Shown here piece after piece: positions 1 to 7,688 of a stretch of DNA of 31,755 nucleotides (within the stretch, counting starts at the first letter, position 1; each line of letters opens with the position of its first letter). A program made the translations under genes and the position numbers. The notes beneath the pieces are model-generated. The model saw only the letters and a program-made list of their open reading frames with translations. It searched no databases and had not been told where the DNA came from. The DNA comes from DASWRT01 sp036403035 (GTDB lineage: Bacteria; Pseudomonadota; Alphaproteobacteria; ATCC43930; CGMCC-115725): positions 1 to 31,755 of the forward strand of contig DASWRT010000113.1 in assembly GCA_036403035.1 (NCBI GenBank), given 5' to 3'.

Positions 1-1
1 C

Positions 2-1843
2 GTCAAGATCACCCCAGCGCACGACTTCAACGATTTCGAGGTCGGGCGGCGGCACGGGTTCGAGCTGGTCAACATCTTCGACCGCGATGCGCGGCTCAAC
101 GAGAACGCACCGGAGCCGTATCGCGGCCTCGACCGGTTCGAAGCGAGGAAGCGCGTCGTCGCCGACATGGAGGCGCAGGGCCTCGTCGCGAAGATCGACG
201 ACCACGTGCTGATGGTGCCCTACGGCGACCGTTCCGGCGTCGTCATCGAGCCGTGGCTCACCGACCAATGGTACTGCGACGCCGCGACCCTGGCGCGGAA
301 GCCGATCGAAGCGGTCGAGACCGGCCGCACCGTGTTCGTGCCGAAGAACTGGGAGAACACCTTCTTCGAGTGGATGCGCAACATCCAGCCCTGGTGCATC
401 TCGCGCCAGATCTGGTGGGGCCACCAGATCCCGGCCTGGTACGGACCGGACGGCAAGGTCTTCGTCGCCGAGACCGAGGAGGAGGCAGGGGCCGAGGCGG
501 CGCGGCATTACGGCCGCGACGAGGCGCTGACGCGCGACCCCGACGTGCTCGACACGTGGTTCTCGTCGGCGCTGTGGCCGTTCTCGACGCTCGGCTGGCC
601 GGAGAAGACTCCGGAGCTGGAGCGCTACTATCCGACCGACGTGCTCGTCACCGGCTTCGACATCATCTTCTTCTGGGTCGCCCGGATGATGATGATGGGC
701 TGCCACTTCATGGGCGACGTGCCATTCCGCACGGTCTACATCCACGCCCTCGTCCGCGACGAGCGCGGGCAGAAGATGTCGAAGTCGAAGGGCAACATCA
801 TCGACCCGCTCGACCTCATCGAGAAATACGGGACCGATGCGCTGCGCTTCACGCTGGCGGCGCTGGCGGCGCAGGGGCGCGACATCAAGCTCGCGGAATC
901 GCGCGTCGAGGGCTACCGCAACTTCGCGACGAAGCTGTGGAACGCGGCGCGCTATGCCGAGATGAACGAGTGCCGGCTCGACCCGGGCTTCGATCCGCGC
1001 GCCAGCACGCTGACCGTCAATCGCTGGATCGCCGCGGCGGCGGCGGAGGCCGGGCGGCGGACCGCCGAGGCGATCGAGGCGTTCCGCTTCAACGATGCGG
1101 CGAACGCGGCGTACCAGTTCGTCTGGGGCACCTTCTGCGACTGGTACATCGAGTTCACCAAGCCCGTGCTGACCGGCGACGACGCGGACGCCAAGGCCGA
1201 GACGCGCGCGATGACGGCCTGGGTGCTCGGCCAGATCGTGCACATCCTGCACCCGCTTATGCCCTTCATCACGGAGGAGATCTGGGACCAGCTCGTCGGC
1301 GACCCCGGCGCGATGCTGATCACCGGCCGCTGGCCGGAGCATGGGGACGCCCTCGCCGACGAGGCGGCGACCGGCGAGATGGAGTGGGTGATCCGGTTCG
1401 TCTCGACCGTGCGCGCCGTCCGCTCCGAGATGAACGTCCCGGCTGCCGCCCGTTTGCCGCTGGGCCTCAAGGACGCGGCGCCGGCGACGCTGGAACGCCT
1501 CGCGCGGCATCGCGACAGCATCCTGCGGCTCGCCCGCCTGGAGTCCGCGGAGAAGCTGTCAGGCGACGTGCCGCCCGGTTCGGTCCAGGCGGTGCTCGAC
1601 GAAGCGACGCTCGTACTGCCGCTCGCCGGCATCGTCGACCTCGCGCAGGAGAAGGCGCGCCTCCTCAAGGAAGTGCAGAAGCTCGGCGACGAGGCGGACA
1701 AGATCGCGCGCAAGCTGGACAACCCGCAATTCGTCGCCAAGGCCAAGCCGGAAGTTGTCGAGGAACAGCGCGAGCGGCATGATGAGGTGATGCAGGCCCG
1801 CGCCAAGCTTCAGGCCGCGCTCGACCGGTTCGGCGCCGTCTGA
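2..1843 (+). CDS. valS: Valyl-tRNA synthetase, C-terminal 613 residues (5' end outside window)
   Basis: This enzyme charges tRNA-Val with valine in the cytoplasm and is a class I aminoacyl-tRNA synthetase. The reading frame is open from base 2 and starts inside the catalytic domain with VKITPAHDFNDFEVG, a ValRS signature. The KMSKS loop that stabilises the transition state is at 773-787. It is followed by the alpha-helical anticodon-binding domain (roughly 950-1500) and a Lys/Glu-rich C-terminal coiled coil that contacts the tRNA (roughly 1630-1840). The N-terminal HIGH motif lies upstream of the window. An ATG at 167 exists but is internal, because homology continues upstream of it. The stop is TGA at 1841. 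The gene is single-copy housekeeping type with the same base composition as its neighbours. Confidence 0.97.
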   Translation, partial: VKITPAHDFNDFEVGRRHGFELVNIFDRDARLNENAPEPYRGLDRFEARKRVVADMEAQGLVAKIDDHVLMVPYGDRSGVVIEPWLTDQWYCDAATLARKPIEAVETGRTVFVPKNWENTFFEWMRNIQPWCISRQIWWGHQIPAWYGPDGKVFVAETEEEAGAEAARHYGRDEALTRDPDVLDTWFSSALWPFSTLGWPEKTPELERYYPTDVLVTGFDIIFFWVARMMMMGCHFMGDVPFRTVYIHALVRDERGQKMSKSKGNIIDPLDLIEKYGTDALRFTLAALAAQGRDIKLAESRVEGYRNFATKLWNAARYAEMNECRLDPGFDPRASTLTVNRWIAAAAAEAGRRTAEAIEAFRFNDAANAAYQFVWGTFCDWYIEFTKPVLTGDDADAKAETRAMTAWVLGQIVHILHPLMPFITEEIWDQLVGDPGAMLITGRWPEHGDALADEAATGEMEWVIRFVSTVRAVRSEMNVPAAARLPLGLKDAAPATLERLARHRDSILRLARLESAEKLSGDVPPGSVQAVLDEATLVLPLAGIVDLAQEKARLLKEVQKLGDEADKIARKLDNPQFVAKAKPEVVEEQRERHDEVMQARAKLQAALDRFGAV

Positions 1844-1887
1844 CGGCGAACCCGGATTTCCGAAGAAGAGCGGCGCAGGGCAGGGGG

Positions 1888-2352
1888 ATGGCCAAGACGA
1901 TGATTCGTACGTTTCTGACCGGCGCCGGTCTGCTTGGCGCCGCCGTGCTCTGTAGTCCCGCCGCCGTCTTCGCCGCCGACGGCGTCGCCACCGTCAAGAC
2001 GACGCAGGGCGCCGCCTTCGTCGTGGCGGAGGACAGCCGCACGCCGGCCGCGGTCGGCCTCACGGTTCCGGAGCATGCGACGCTGGAGACCGGCGCGGGC
2101 GGCTCGATCGGCGTCACCTTCCGCGACAACTCGACGATCTCGATCGGGCCGGACACGCAGATCGCGATCGACGATTTCGTGTTCAAGCCGGAAGCGCAGC
2201 AATACGCCTTCGTGACGCGCATGGCGAAGGGCACGATGGCCTACGTCTCCGGCACGATCGCCAAGATCTCGCCCGAGTCCGTGGCGGTGAAGACGCCGGT
2301 CGGGACGATCGGCGTACGCGGCACGCATTTCCTCGTGAAGCTCGATGACTGA
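1888..2352 (+). CDS. Secreted FecR-domain protein
   Basis: A 154-residue protein with an N-terminal signal peptide (about residues 1-30, ending AVFA-AD), so it is probably periplasmic. Residues about 35-150 form a FecR domain: an early GAAFVV strand, then GGSIGVTFRDNSTISIGPDT and, near the end, VKTPVGTIGVRGTHF, both typical of this beta-rich fold. It lacks the N-terminal cytoplasmic anti-sigma region and membrane helix of true FecR regulators, and no ECF sigma or TonB receptor gene is near. AGGGGG just before the ATG supports the start. It overlaps the following lipoprotein gene by 8 bp, so the two are probably translated together. Such standalone FecR domains often accompany CHASE2 cyclases, and one is encoded just downstream on the other strand. 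The function is unknown; a periplasmic scaffold or sensor role is inference. Confidence 0.85.
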   Translation: MAKTMIRTFLTGAGLLGAAVLCSPAAVFAADGVATVKTTQGAAFVVAEDSRTPAAVGLTVPEHATLETGAGGSIGVTFRDNSTISIGPDTQIAIDDFVFKPEAQQYAFVTRMAKGTMAYVSGTIAKISPESVAVKTPVGTIGVRGTHFLVKLDD

Positions 2353-2983
2353 CCGGGCCGATGGCGGCCGCAAGGGAGGCCGCCGGACCACGCCGGCGGC
2401 GCTTGCCGCCGCGGTGCTGCTGCTTGCCGGCTGCGGCACGCCGCCGAACTACGTCGTGCTGCTCGACAGCCCCGACGGCAGGCCGAGCGCGGTGACGCTC
2501 ACGACCGGCGCGGGGCAGCCCGCAAAGCTCGACAAGCCGGGAACCGCGGTGGGCGTTTCCGGTCCGGGCCGCGCGCCGGGCGAGACCTTCACGCCGGAGC
2601 CGGGAGAGATCCAGCGCACCTTCGGCGCCGCGCTCGCGGCGCAGCCGGCGCAGCCGGTCACCTTCACGCTCTTCTTCAAGTTCAACGCCGCGGAGCTGAC
2701 GGACGAATCGCAGCGGCGCCTGCCCGAGATCCTGACGCTGTTCCGCGACCGGCCGGCGCCGGAAGCGGTCGTTGCCGGCTACGCCGACGCCGTCGGCGAC
2801 CCGATCTACAATTTCGAACTCGCGCGGAAGCGGGCCGAGATCGTCCGCGACCTGCTGGTGAAGCAGGGGATGGACGCTCAGCGGATCGAAGCCGTCTCCT
2901 TCGGCGCGAGCAATCCGGCGGTGCCGACTCGTCCGGGCGTCCCCCAACCGCAGAACCGCCGCGTCGAAGTCACGGTGCGCTGA
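2345..2983 (+). CDS. OmpA-like peptidoglycan-binding lipoprotein
   Basis: A 212-residue protein. The N-terminus carries a hydrophobic stretch and a lipobox (LLLAGC, Cys30), so it is probably a lipid-anchored envelope protein. Residues about 100-212 are an OmpA C-terminal domain: a TLFFKFNAAELT strand, the YADAVGDPIYNFELARKRAE helix with the conserved Asp and Arg that bind diaminopimelate in this family, and the closing NRRVEV motif. The region between (about 31-95) is low-complexity and Pro/Gly-rich and probably spans the periplasm. The start ATG lies inside the end of the FecR gene (8-bp overlap). The gene ends 41 bp from the convergent cyclase gene. A structural role tethering the FecR/CHASE2 system to the wall is inferred from position only. 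Confidence 0.88.
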   Translation: MTDRADGGRKGGRRTTPAALAAAVLLLAGCGTPPNYVVLLDSPDGRPSAVTLTTGAGQPAKLDKPGTAVGVSGPGRAPGETFTPEPGEIQRTFGAALAAQPAQPVTFTLFFKFNAAELTDESQRRLPEILTLFRDRPAPEAVVAGYADAVGDPIYNFELARKRAEIVRDLLVKQGMDAQRIEAVSFGASNPAVPTRPGVPQPQNRRVEVTVR

Positions 2984-2985
2984 GA

Positions 2986-3015
2986 GCCTGTCCCGGCAGG
3001 CCGGCGACCGGTCGC
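2986..3015. terminator. Small hairpins between convergent genes
   Basis: In the 41-bp gap between the convergent lipoprotein and cyclase genes, GCCTG/CAGGC flanks a 6-nt loop (2986-3001) and GCGACCGGTCGC is a perfect 12-bp palindrome (3004-3015). No U-run follows on either strand, so any terminator role is weak inference. Confidence 0.3.
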
Positions 3016-3024
3016 GAGGCCGTT

Positions 3025-5211
3025 CTACTTGCTCTCCAGCACGATCCGCGTCCCGGTCTCGCCATGCTCCAGCCGGCGCAGATGGAAGGCGGCGAGCGGG
3101 TCGGTAGCGGCGAGCGCCGCGAACCCGGCGCGCGCTCCGGCGTTGTCGCCGCGCTCCAGCGCCGCGTAGGCGTCAAGATAATCGACGGGCGGCGCCACAG
3201 CCGCGCCCACGCCGGCCGGCAGCGGCTCGTAGGCCATCACGCCCTCGCTCTTGCCCTTGAGCACGAGAGTGCCGACCGGCCGGCCGACGAAGCCGGGGCA
3301 GCGCGACGCCGTGTCCTCGCTGACGCAGACGCGCGTGCCGAGCTGCTTGTTGACGGTCTCCAGCCGCGCCGCCGTGTTGATCGCGTCGCCCAGCGGACGG
3401 TAATCGAAGATCGCGCTGCCGCCGACATTGCCGACGATCACCGTGCCGGAATGGACGCCGATGCGCGTGATGCCCAGCGGCATCCCGGCGGTGCGCTTCT
3501 CGGCCGAGAAGCGCAGTGCGAAGGCGTCCATTTCGAGCGCGCAGGCGATGGCGCGCTCGGCATGGTCCGGCTGCGTCACCGGCGCCGAGAACATCACCGC
3601 GACCGCATCGCCGACGATCCGGTCGAGCGTCCCGTCGTGCCGGAAGGCGATGTTGACCATGCCTTCCAGATATTCGTTGAGCAGCCCGACCACGTCCTCC
3701 GGATTCGATCGCTCGACCAGCGAGGTGAAGCCGGCGAGGTCGGTCATCACGAACGAGCATTCGCGCCGCTCGCCGCCGAGCCGCAGCATCCCCCGGTCCT
3801 TCAGCAGATGCTCGACGAGGTTCGGCGAGACGTAGCTGGAGAAGGCGCGGCGGATCCACGCCTGCTCGCGCTCCGCCTGGAGGCGTTGCAGGAGGGTGCA
3901 GGCGAGGAAGATCGCCGCCGCGATGAGCGACGGATAGAGCGGCTCGATCAGCAGCCGCGCCGAGACGAACGCATACCAGGAGATGGCGCCGGCGCCGGCG
4001 ACCGCGACGAGGCCGATCAGCGCCGACCACAGCGCGCCGACCCGCCCGAGCAGCAGCACGAGGGCGCCGCCGGCGACGATCAGAAACGTCAGCTCCGCCG
4101 GGTTCGCCCAGTCGGGGCGGGTGAGATACGTACCATGCAGGATCTGCTCGACGAGCTGCGCGTGCATCTCGACCCCTGGGATCACCTCGCCGCGCGGGTT
4201 GAAGCGGAGATCCTGCAACCCGGTCGCGGACGTGCCGACGAAGGTGACGGCGCCGTCGACCGCCGCGAGCGACGCCTCATCTCCGGCGAGGATTTTCCAG
4301 GCCGAGACCTTGCGCTGTACGTCGCCGGGGGGCCGCTTCGCGTCCGACTGCGAGAAATGCAGCCAGACCGCGCCGCTCGGGTCGGTCTTGACGGCGTAGG
4401 GGCCGATGCGCACGCCGTTGACGCCGGTCTTGAACCCGGCCCGGTACTCGCCCGGCGCGCCGGACGAGCTGACGACGAGGTTCGGCGCACCGAGCGCGAC
4501 GCGCAGCGCTTCCGCCGCGAGCCCCGGCAGGATCTGGTTGCGGAAGCGGACGATCAGCGGCACGCGGCGCACCACCCCATCGTGGTCGAGCGCCGGGTTG
4601 ATCGCGCCGTTCCCGCTCGCCGCCGCCTCGAACGGAGACAGGGCGACGACGGCGCCATTGAAGGGCGGGAGGAAGGAGCGCGGATCGTCGCCGCCGATCA
4701 CGAAGTGCGGCTTGACCGCCGGAGGATGCGCCGCCCTCCCGTCCTCGGTCAGCGCGAAGCCGGTGACGGCGCCGCCGCCGGCGATCGAGTCGGCGAAGAC
4801 GGCGTCCGGATCGGGGATGTTCCTCACCAATGCCGCCAGCTCCGGCGGCGCGTTCCAGTCCCGCAGCACCCGCTCCGGCGCGGTCCGGTCGGGTTCGGCG
4901 AACATGACGTCGAAGGCGACCGAGGCCGCACCGGCGTCACGCAAGCGGTTGAGCAGCACCGCGACCTTGGCGCGCGGCCAGGGCCACTGTCCTTCCCGCG
5001 CCAGGCTCTCGTCGTCGATGTCGACGATGCGGACCGGCGCCGGCGGGTCCGTGCGCGGCAGCCAGCGCTGGTAGGTGTCGAAGGCGATGTCGCGCAGCAC
5101 GGTGCGGAACGGCGGATCGCTCACCTGCACCGCGGCGCCTGCGGCGAGGATCAGCCAGCCGACCACGAGCGGCATGCGGCGGCCGAGCGCCGCGACGACG
5201 TCAGACCGCAT
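3025..5211 (-). CDS. CHASE2-domain membrane adenylate/guanylate cyclase
   Basis: A 728-residue membrane cyclase expected to make a cyclic nucleotide from NTP in response to an extracytoplasmic signal. The order is one N-terminal membrane helix (about 10-30), a large periplasmic CHASE2 domain (about 35-360), three membrane helices (about 367-445) and a class III cyclase domain (about 480-660). The metal-binding aspartates are Asp491 in TDLAGFTSL and Asp535 in RIVGDAV. The NTAARLE motif supplies the transition-state Asn and Arg. The residue that is usually Lys in adenylate cyclases (before I-x-GD) is Arg here, so ATP versus GTP use is not settled. I chose ATG 5211, just before the first helix; an in-frame TTG at 5295 has a better AGGA spacing but sits in the AT-richer presumed promoter. 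It is divergent from the HD gene. Confidence 0.92.
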   Translation of the reverse strand: MRSDVVAALGRRMPLVVGWLILAAGAAVQVSDPPFRTVLRDIAFDTYQRWLPRTDPPAPVRIVDIDDESLAREGQWPWPRAKVAVLLNRLRDAGAASVAFDVMFAEPDRTAPERVLRDWNAPPELAALVRNIPDPDAVFADSIAGGGAVTGFALTEDGRAAHPPAVKPHFVIGGDDPRSFLPPFNGAVVALSPFEAAASGNGAINPALDHDGVVRRVPLIVRFRNQILPGLAAEALRVALGAPNLVVSSSGAPGEYRAGFKTGVNGVRIGPYAVKTDPSGAVWLHFSQSDAKRPPGDVQRKVSAWKILAGDEASLAAVDGAVTFVGTSATGLQDLRFNPRGEVIPGVEMHAQLVEQILHGTYLTRPDWANPAELTFLIVAGGALVLLLGRVGALWSALIGLVAVAGAGAISWYAFVSARLLIEPLYPSLIAAAIFLACTLLQRLQAEREQAWIRRAFSSYVSPNLVEHLLKDRGMLRLGGERRECSFVMTDLAGFTSLVERSNPEDVVGLLNEYLEGMVNIAFRHDGTLDRIVGDAVAVMFSAPVTQPDHAERAIACALEMDAFALRFSAEKRTAGMPLGITRIGVHSGTVIVGNVGGSAIFDYRPLGDAINTAARLETVNKQLGTRVCVSEDTASRCPGFVGRPVGTLVLKGKSEGVMAYEPLPAGVGAAVAPPVDYLDAYAALERGDNAGARAGFAALAATDPLAAFHLRRLEHGETGTRIVLESK

Positions 5212-5336
5212 GGGTTGTAAATCCGGAAGAGGAGACCTCGACCAGCGCGCAAAGAACTCGCATCGCTCTGCAATTACCCGTAAAAGTGGCGACAATATGA
5301 TCCTTTTTGGCGCCGCGCGGCGTCGGCGGTGAGGCG
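5212..5336. promoter_or_regulatory. Divergent promoter region between cyclase and HD gene
   Basis: This 125-bp gap is the only space for promoters of both divergent genes. Its middle (about 5268-5310) is clearly richer in A/T than the flanks and contains TATGAT at 5296-5301 on the + strand, a plausible -10 for the HD gene, with TTACCC at 5274-5279 as a poor -35 partner. I see no clear operator. Confidence 0.35.
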
Positions 5337-6188
5337 ATGTTCAACCCGACCCAGCTCGTGATCGATACGTTCGTCGAGCAGATGAAGGCCGCCTATGTCC
5401 GGACCTATGGTCTTCTCGAGCCCGAATATCCGAACGTGATCGCGTTCGTCGGCCGGATCGCGCTGGAGAACATCGCCAACAGCGACGCGCCGTACCACGA
5501 CGTCAACCACACGATCCTCGTCACCGAGGTGGGACAGGAGATCCTGAAGGGGCGTCATATCAGTCAGGGCGGCGTCGGGCCGCGCGACTGGCTGCATTTC
5601 GTGATCTCGCTTCTGTGCCACGATATCGGCTACGTGCGCGGAGTCTGTTTCGGCGACCGCGACGGCACGTACGTGACCGATGCGGACGGCAAGACCGTGA
5701 CGTTGCCGCCGGGCGCTACGGACGCTTCGCTGACCCCGTATCACGTCACCCGCTCGCAGATTTTCGTGCGCGAGCGGTTCGGCAAGGTCGGGATGCTGGA
5801 TTGCGACGTCATCGCCCGCAACATCGAGCATACGCGCTTCCCGGTTCCGGGCGACGGCGACCATGCCAGCACGATCGACTATCCTGGCCTCGTCCGCGCT
5901 TCCGACCTGATCGGACAGCTCGCCGACATCAATTACCGCCGCAAGGTCCCCGCGCTCTTCACCGAGTTCCAGGAGACCGGCACCAATGCGCGGCTCGGCT
6001 ATGCGACGCCGGCCGACTTGCGCCACGCCTATCCGACCTTCTTCTGGAAGGCTGTGACGCCCTTCATTCAAGACGGCCTGCGCTACCTGCGCGTGACGCA
6101 GGAAGGCAAGCAGTGGATGGCCAACCTCTACGCCCACGTCTTCGCCGAGGAGCATCACGGCGCGCTCGGCGACGACCGGGTGATGTAA
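5337..6188 (+). CDS. HD-domain phosphohydrolase, possible cyclic-nucleotide phosphodiesterase
   Basis: A 283-residue soluble protein with no signal or membrane segment. Metal ligands of an HD hydrolase are visible: YHDVNH (His54, His58), LLCHDIG (His95-Asp96), YHVTRS (His136), IEHTRF (His165) and RASDLIG (Asp190). The YHxxxH pair followed by CHDIG resembles the YHNxxH...HD layout of class I cyclic-nucleotide phosphodiesterases more than that of dNTPase, RelA/SpoT or HD-GYP proteins. The ATG at 5337 follows GGTGAGG; an upstream TTG (5307) would add ten poorly motivated residues. It is divergent from the CHASE2 cyclase, which fits a make-and-break pair for one second messenger. The HD fold is visible; the cyclic nucleotide substrate is inference. 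Confidence 0.8.
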   Translation: MFNPTQLVIDTFVEQMKAAYVRTYGLLEPEYPNVIAFVGRIALENIANSDAPYHDVNHTILVTEVGQEILKGRHISQGGVGPRDWLHFVISLLCHDIGYVRGVCFGDRDGTYVTDADGKTVTLPPGATDASLTPYHVTRSQIFVRERFGKVGMLDCDVIARNIEHTRFPVPGDGDHASTIDYPGLVRASDLIGQLADINYRRKVPALFTEFQETGTNARLGYATPADLRHAYPTFFWKAVTPFIQDGLRYLRVTQEGKQWMANLYAHVFAEEHHGALGDDRVM

Positions 6189-6198
6189 GCGGCGGCTG

Positions 6199-6218
6199 GC
6201 TCGCGGCCGGGGGCGAGC
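6199..6218. terminator. Hairpin between convergent HD gene and livF
   Basis: GCTCGC (6199-6204) and GCGAGC (6213-6218) can pair around a G-rich 8-nt loop in the 35-bp gap between the convergent genes. There is no U-tract, so this is only a candidate shared terminator. Confidence 0.25.
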
Positions 6219-6223
6219 TCCCG

Positions 6224-6934
6224 TCAGACTCCCAGATAGGCCTGCCTGATATAATCGTCGCCCGCCAGCGCCGGGGCGTCGCCCTCGCGGGCGATGTGGC
6301 CGTGCTCCAGCACGTAGGCGCGGTCGGCGACGCGCAGCGCCGAGGTGGCGTCCTGCTCGACCAGCAGGATCGCCGTGCCGCTCTCGCGGATCTGCCGGAT
6401 CGCATCGAAGATCTGCATCTTCAGCCGGTGCGCGATGCCGACCGACGGCTCGTCGAGGAGGAGGAGGGCAGGGCGGCCCATCAGCGCCCGGCCGATCGCG
6501 ACCATCTGCTGCTCGCCGCCGGACAGCGTGCTCGCCTGCTGCGCGCCGCGCTGGCGCAGCACCGGGAACAGGCCGTAGATGCGCTCCAGGTCCGCCTCGA
6601 TCCCGGCCGCGTCGCGCCGCAGATAGGCGCCCAGCATCAGGTTCTTGAGAACGGTCAGCTCCGGAAAGAGCCGGCGCCCTTCCGGACAATGGCAGATGCC
6701 GCGGGCGACGATGCGTTCCGGCGGCAGCGCCGCAAGGTCCTCGCCCTTGAAGCGCACGATGCCGCCGCTCCACGGCACGGTATGCGAGATCGCCTTGAGC
6801 AGCGTCGTCTTGCCGGCGCCGTTCGGCCCGAGCACCGCGACCAGCTCGCCGGCGCCGACCGCGAGCGACACGCCTTCGAGCGCCAGCGCCTTGCCGTAAT
6901 GGACGACGAGGCCGCTTACCTCAAGCAGGGACAA
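6224..6934 (-). CDS. livF: Branched-chain amino acid/amide ABC transporter ATPase, LivF type
   Basis: A 236-residue ATP-binding subunit of a HAAT-family importer, acting at the inner face of the membrane. It shows Walker A GPNGAGKTT (about 36-44), the signature LSGGEQQMVAIGRALM, Walker B LLLDEPS and a switch His in the VEQD region. Its length and the LSGGEQQ signature match LivF rather than LivG. The start is a TTG at 6934 that overlaps the end of livG by 14 bp, so translation is probably coupled; the downstream EVSGLVV strand fits this start. It is the last gene of the leftward cassette and is convergent with the HD gene. Substrate specificity is set by the binding protein, not by this subunit. 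Confidence 0.93.
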   Translation of the reverse strand: MSLLEVSGLVVHYGKALALEGVSLAVGAGELVAVLGPNGAGKTTLLKAISHTVPWSGGIVRFKGEDLAALPPERIVARGICHCPEGRRLFPELTVLKNLMLGAYLRRDAAGIEADLERIYGLFPVLRQRGAQQASTLSGGEQQMVAIGRALMGRPALLLLDEPSVGIAHRLKMQIFDAIRQIRESGTAILLVEQDATSALRVADRAYVLEHGHIAREGDAPALAGDDYIRQAYLGV

Positions 6935-7688
6935 GGCCGGGCTCCGTCTTGCCGATATAGGCTTCGACGACGCGCGGGTCGCGAACGATCGTGGCCGGCG
7001 GGCCGACCGCGATCACCTCGCCGAAATCCATCGCGATGACGCGCGTGACGAGCTGCATGAACTCCTTCAGCTTGTGCTCGATGATCAGGATCGTCAGCCC
7101 GTGCTCGTCGTGCAGCCGCCGGATCAGCGCCGCGAGCGGCTCGATCTCGCTTGTGCCGAGCCCGGCGAACGGCTCGTCGAGCAGCAGCAGCTTCGGGTCG
7201 GTCGCCAGCGCGCGGGCGATCTCCAGCCGGCGCTGGTCGCCGTAGGGCAGGGTTTCCGCCGGCAGATCCGCCTTGGCGGCGAGGCCGACCTGTTCCAGGA
7301 GCGTCATCGCGCGCCGCGTCCGGTTCTCGTGCAGGTCGCGGACGCGCGGGGCGAGGCAGGCGACGAGCACGTTCTCGAACACGCTCATCCCGACGAACGG
7401 GCGGCAGAGCTGGAAGGTGCGGGCGAGCCCGAGATTGACGACGCGGTGCGGCCGCAGCCCCCTGAGCGGCTGGCCGTCGAACCGTACCGTGCCGAGGTCC
7501 ATCCTGATGAACCCGGTCAGCAGGTTGAACAGCGTCGTCTTGCCGGCGCCGTTCGGGCCGAGGATCCCGGCGATCTCGCCGGGCTCCAGGGCGAACGAGA
7601 CGTCCTTCACCGCGACGAGCCCGCCGAACCGCTTGGTGACGTGCTCGACTTCCAGCAGCGGCGGCGCCGTCGTTGCGCCGCCGCTCAT
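6921..7688 (-). CDS. livG: Branched-chain amino acid/amide ABC transporter ATPase, LivG type
   Basis: A 255-residue ABC ATPase that pairs with LivF to drive import. It has Walker A GPNGAGKTT, a LivG-type signature LPYGDQRRLEIARALA, Walker B LLLLDEPFAGL, and the C-terminal VIAMDFGEVIAVGPP and VVEAYIG motifs characteristic of LivG. The frame stays open far upstream, but that extension is an out-of-frame reading of livM. The real start is ATG 7688, placed by the MSGGATTAPPLLEVEHVTKRFGG N-terminus. It overlaps the livM stop by 4 bp (ATGA type) and livF by 14 bp, the mark of a tightly coupled operon. Confidence 0.94.
   Translation of the reverse strand: MSGGATTAPPLLEVEHVTKRFGGLVAVKDVSFALEPGEIAGILGPNGAGKTTLFNLLTGFIRMDLGTVRFDGQPLRGLRPHRVVNLGLARTFQLCRPFVGMSVFENVLVACLAPRVRDLHENRTRRAMTLLEQVGLAAKADLPAETLPYGDQRRLEIARALATDPKLLLLDEPFAGLGTSEIEPLAALIRRLHDEHGLTILIIEHKLKEFMQLVTRVIAMDFGEVIAVGPPATIVRDPRVVEAYIGKTEPGLVPA

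Noticed and set aside
1888..2352. Iron-regulated FecR anti-sigma factor
   Set aside because: There is no cytoplasmic N-terminal region, no sigma factor gene and no TonB receptor; the protein has a cleavable signal peptide.
3064..5220. 718-codon plus-strand frame opposite the CHASE2 cyclase
   Set aside because: It is a mirror of a GC-rich gene: composition is Arg/Asp/Ala-heavy with no motif, while the minus strand carries clear CHASE2 and cyclase motifs.
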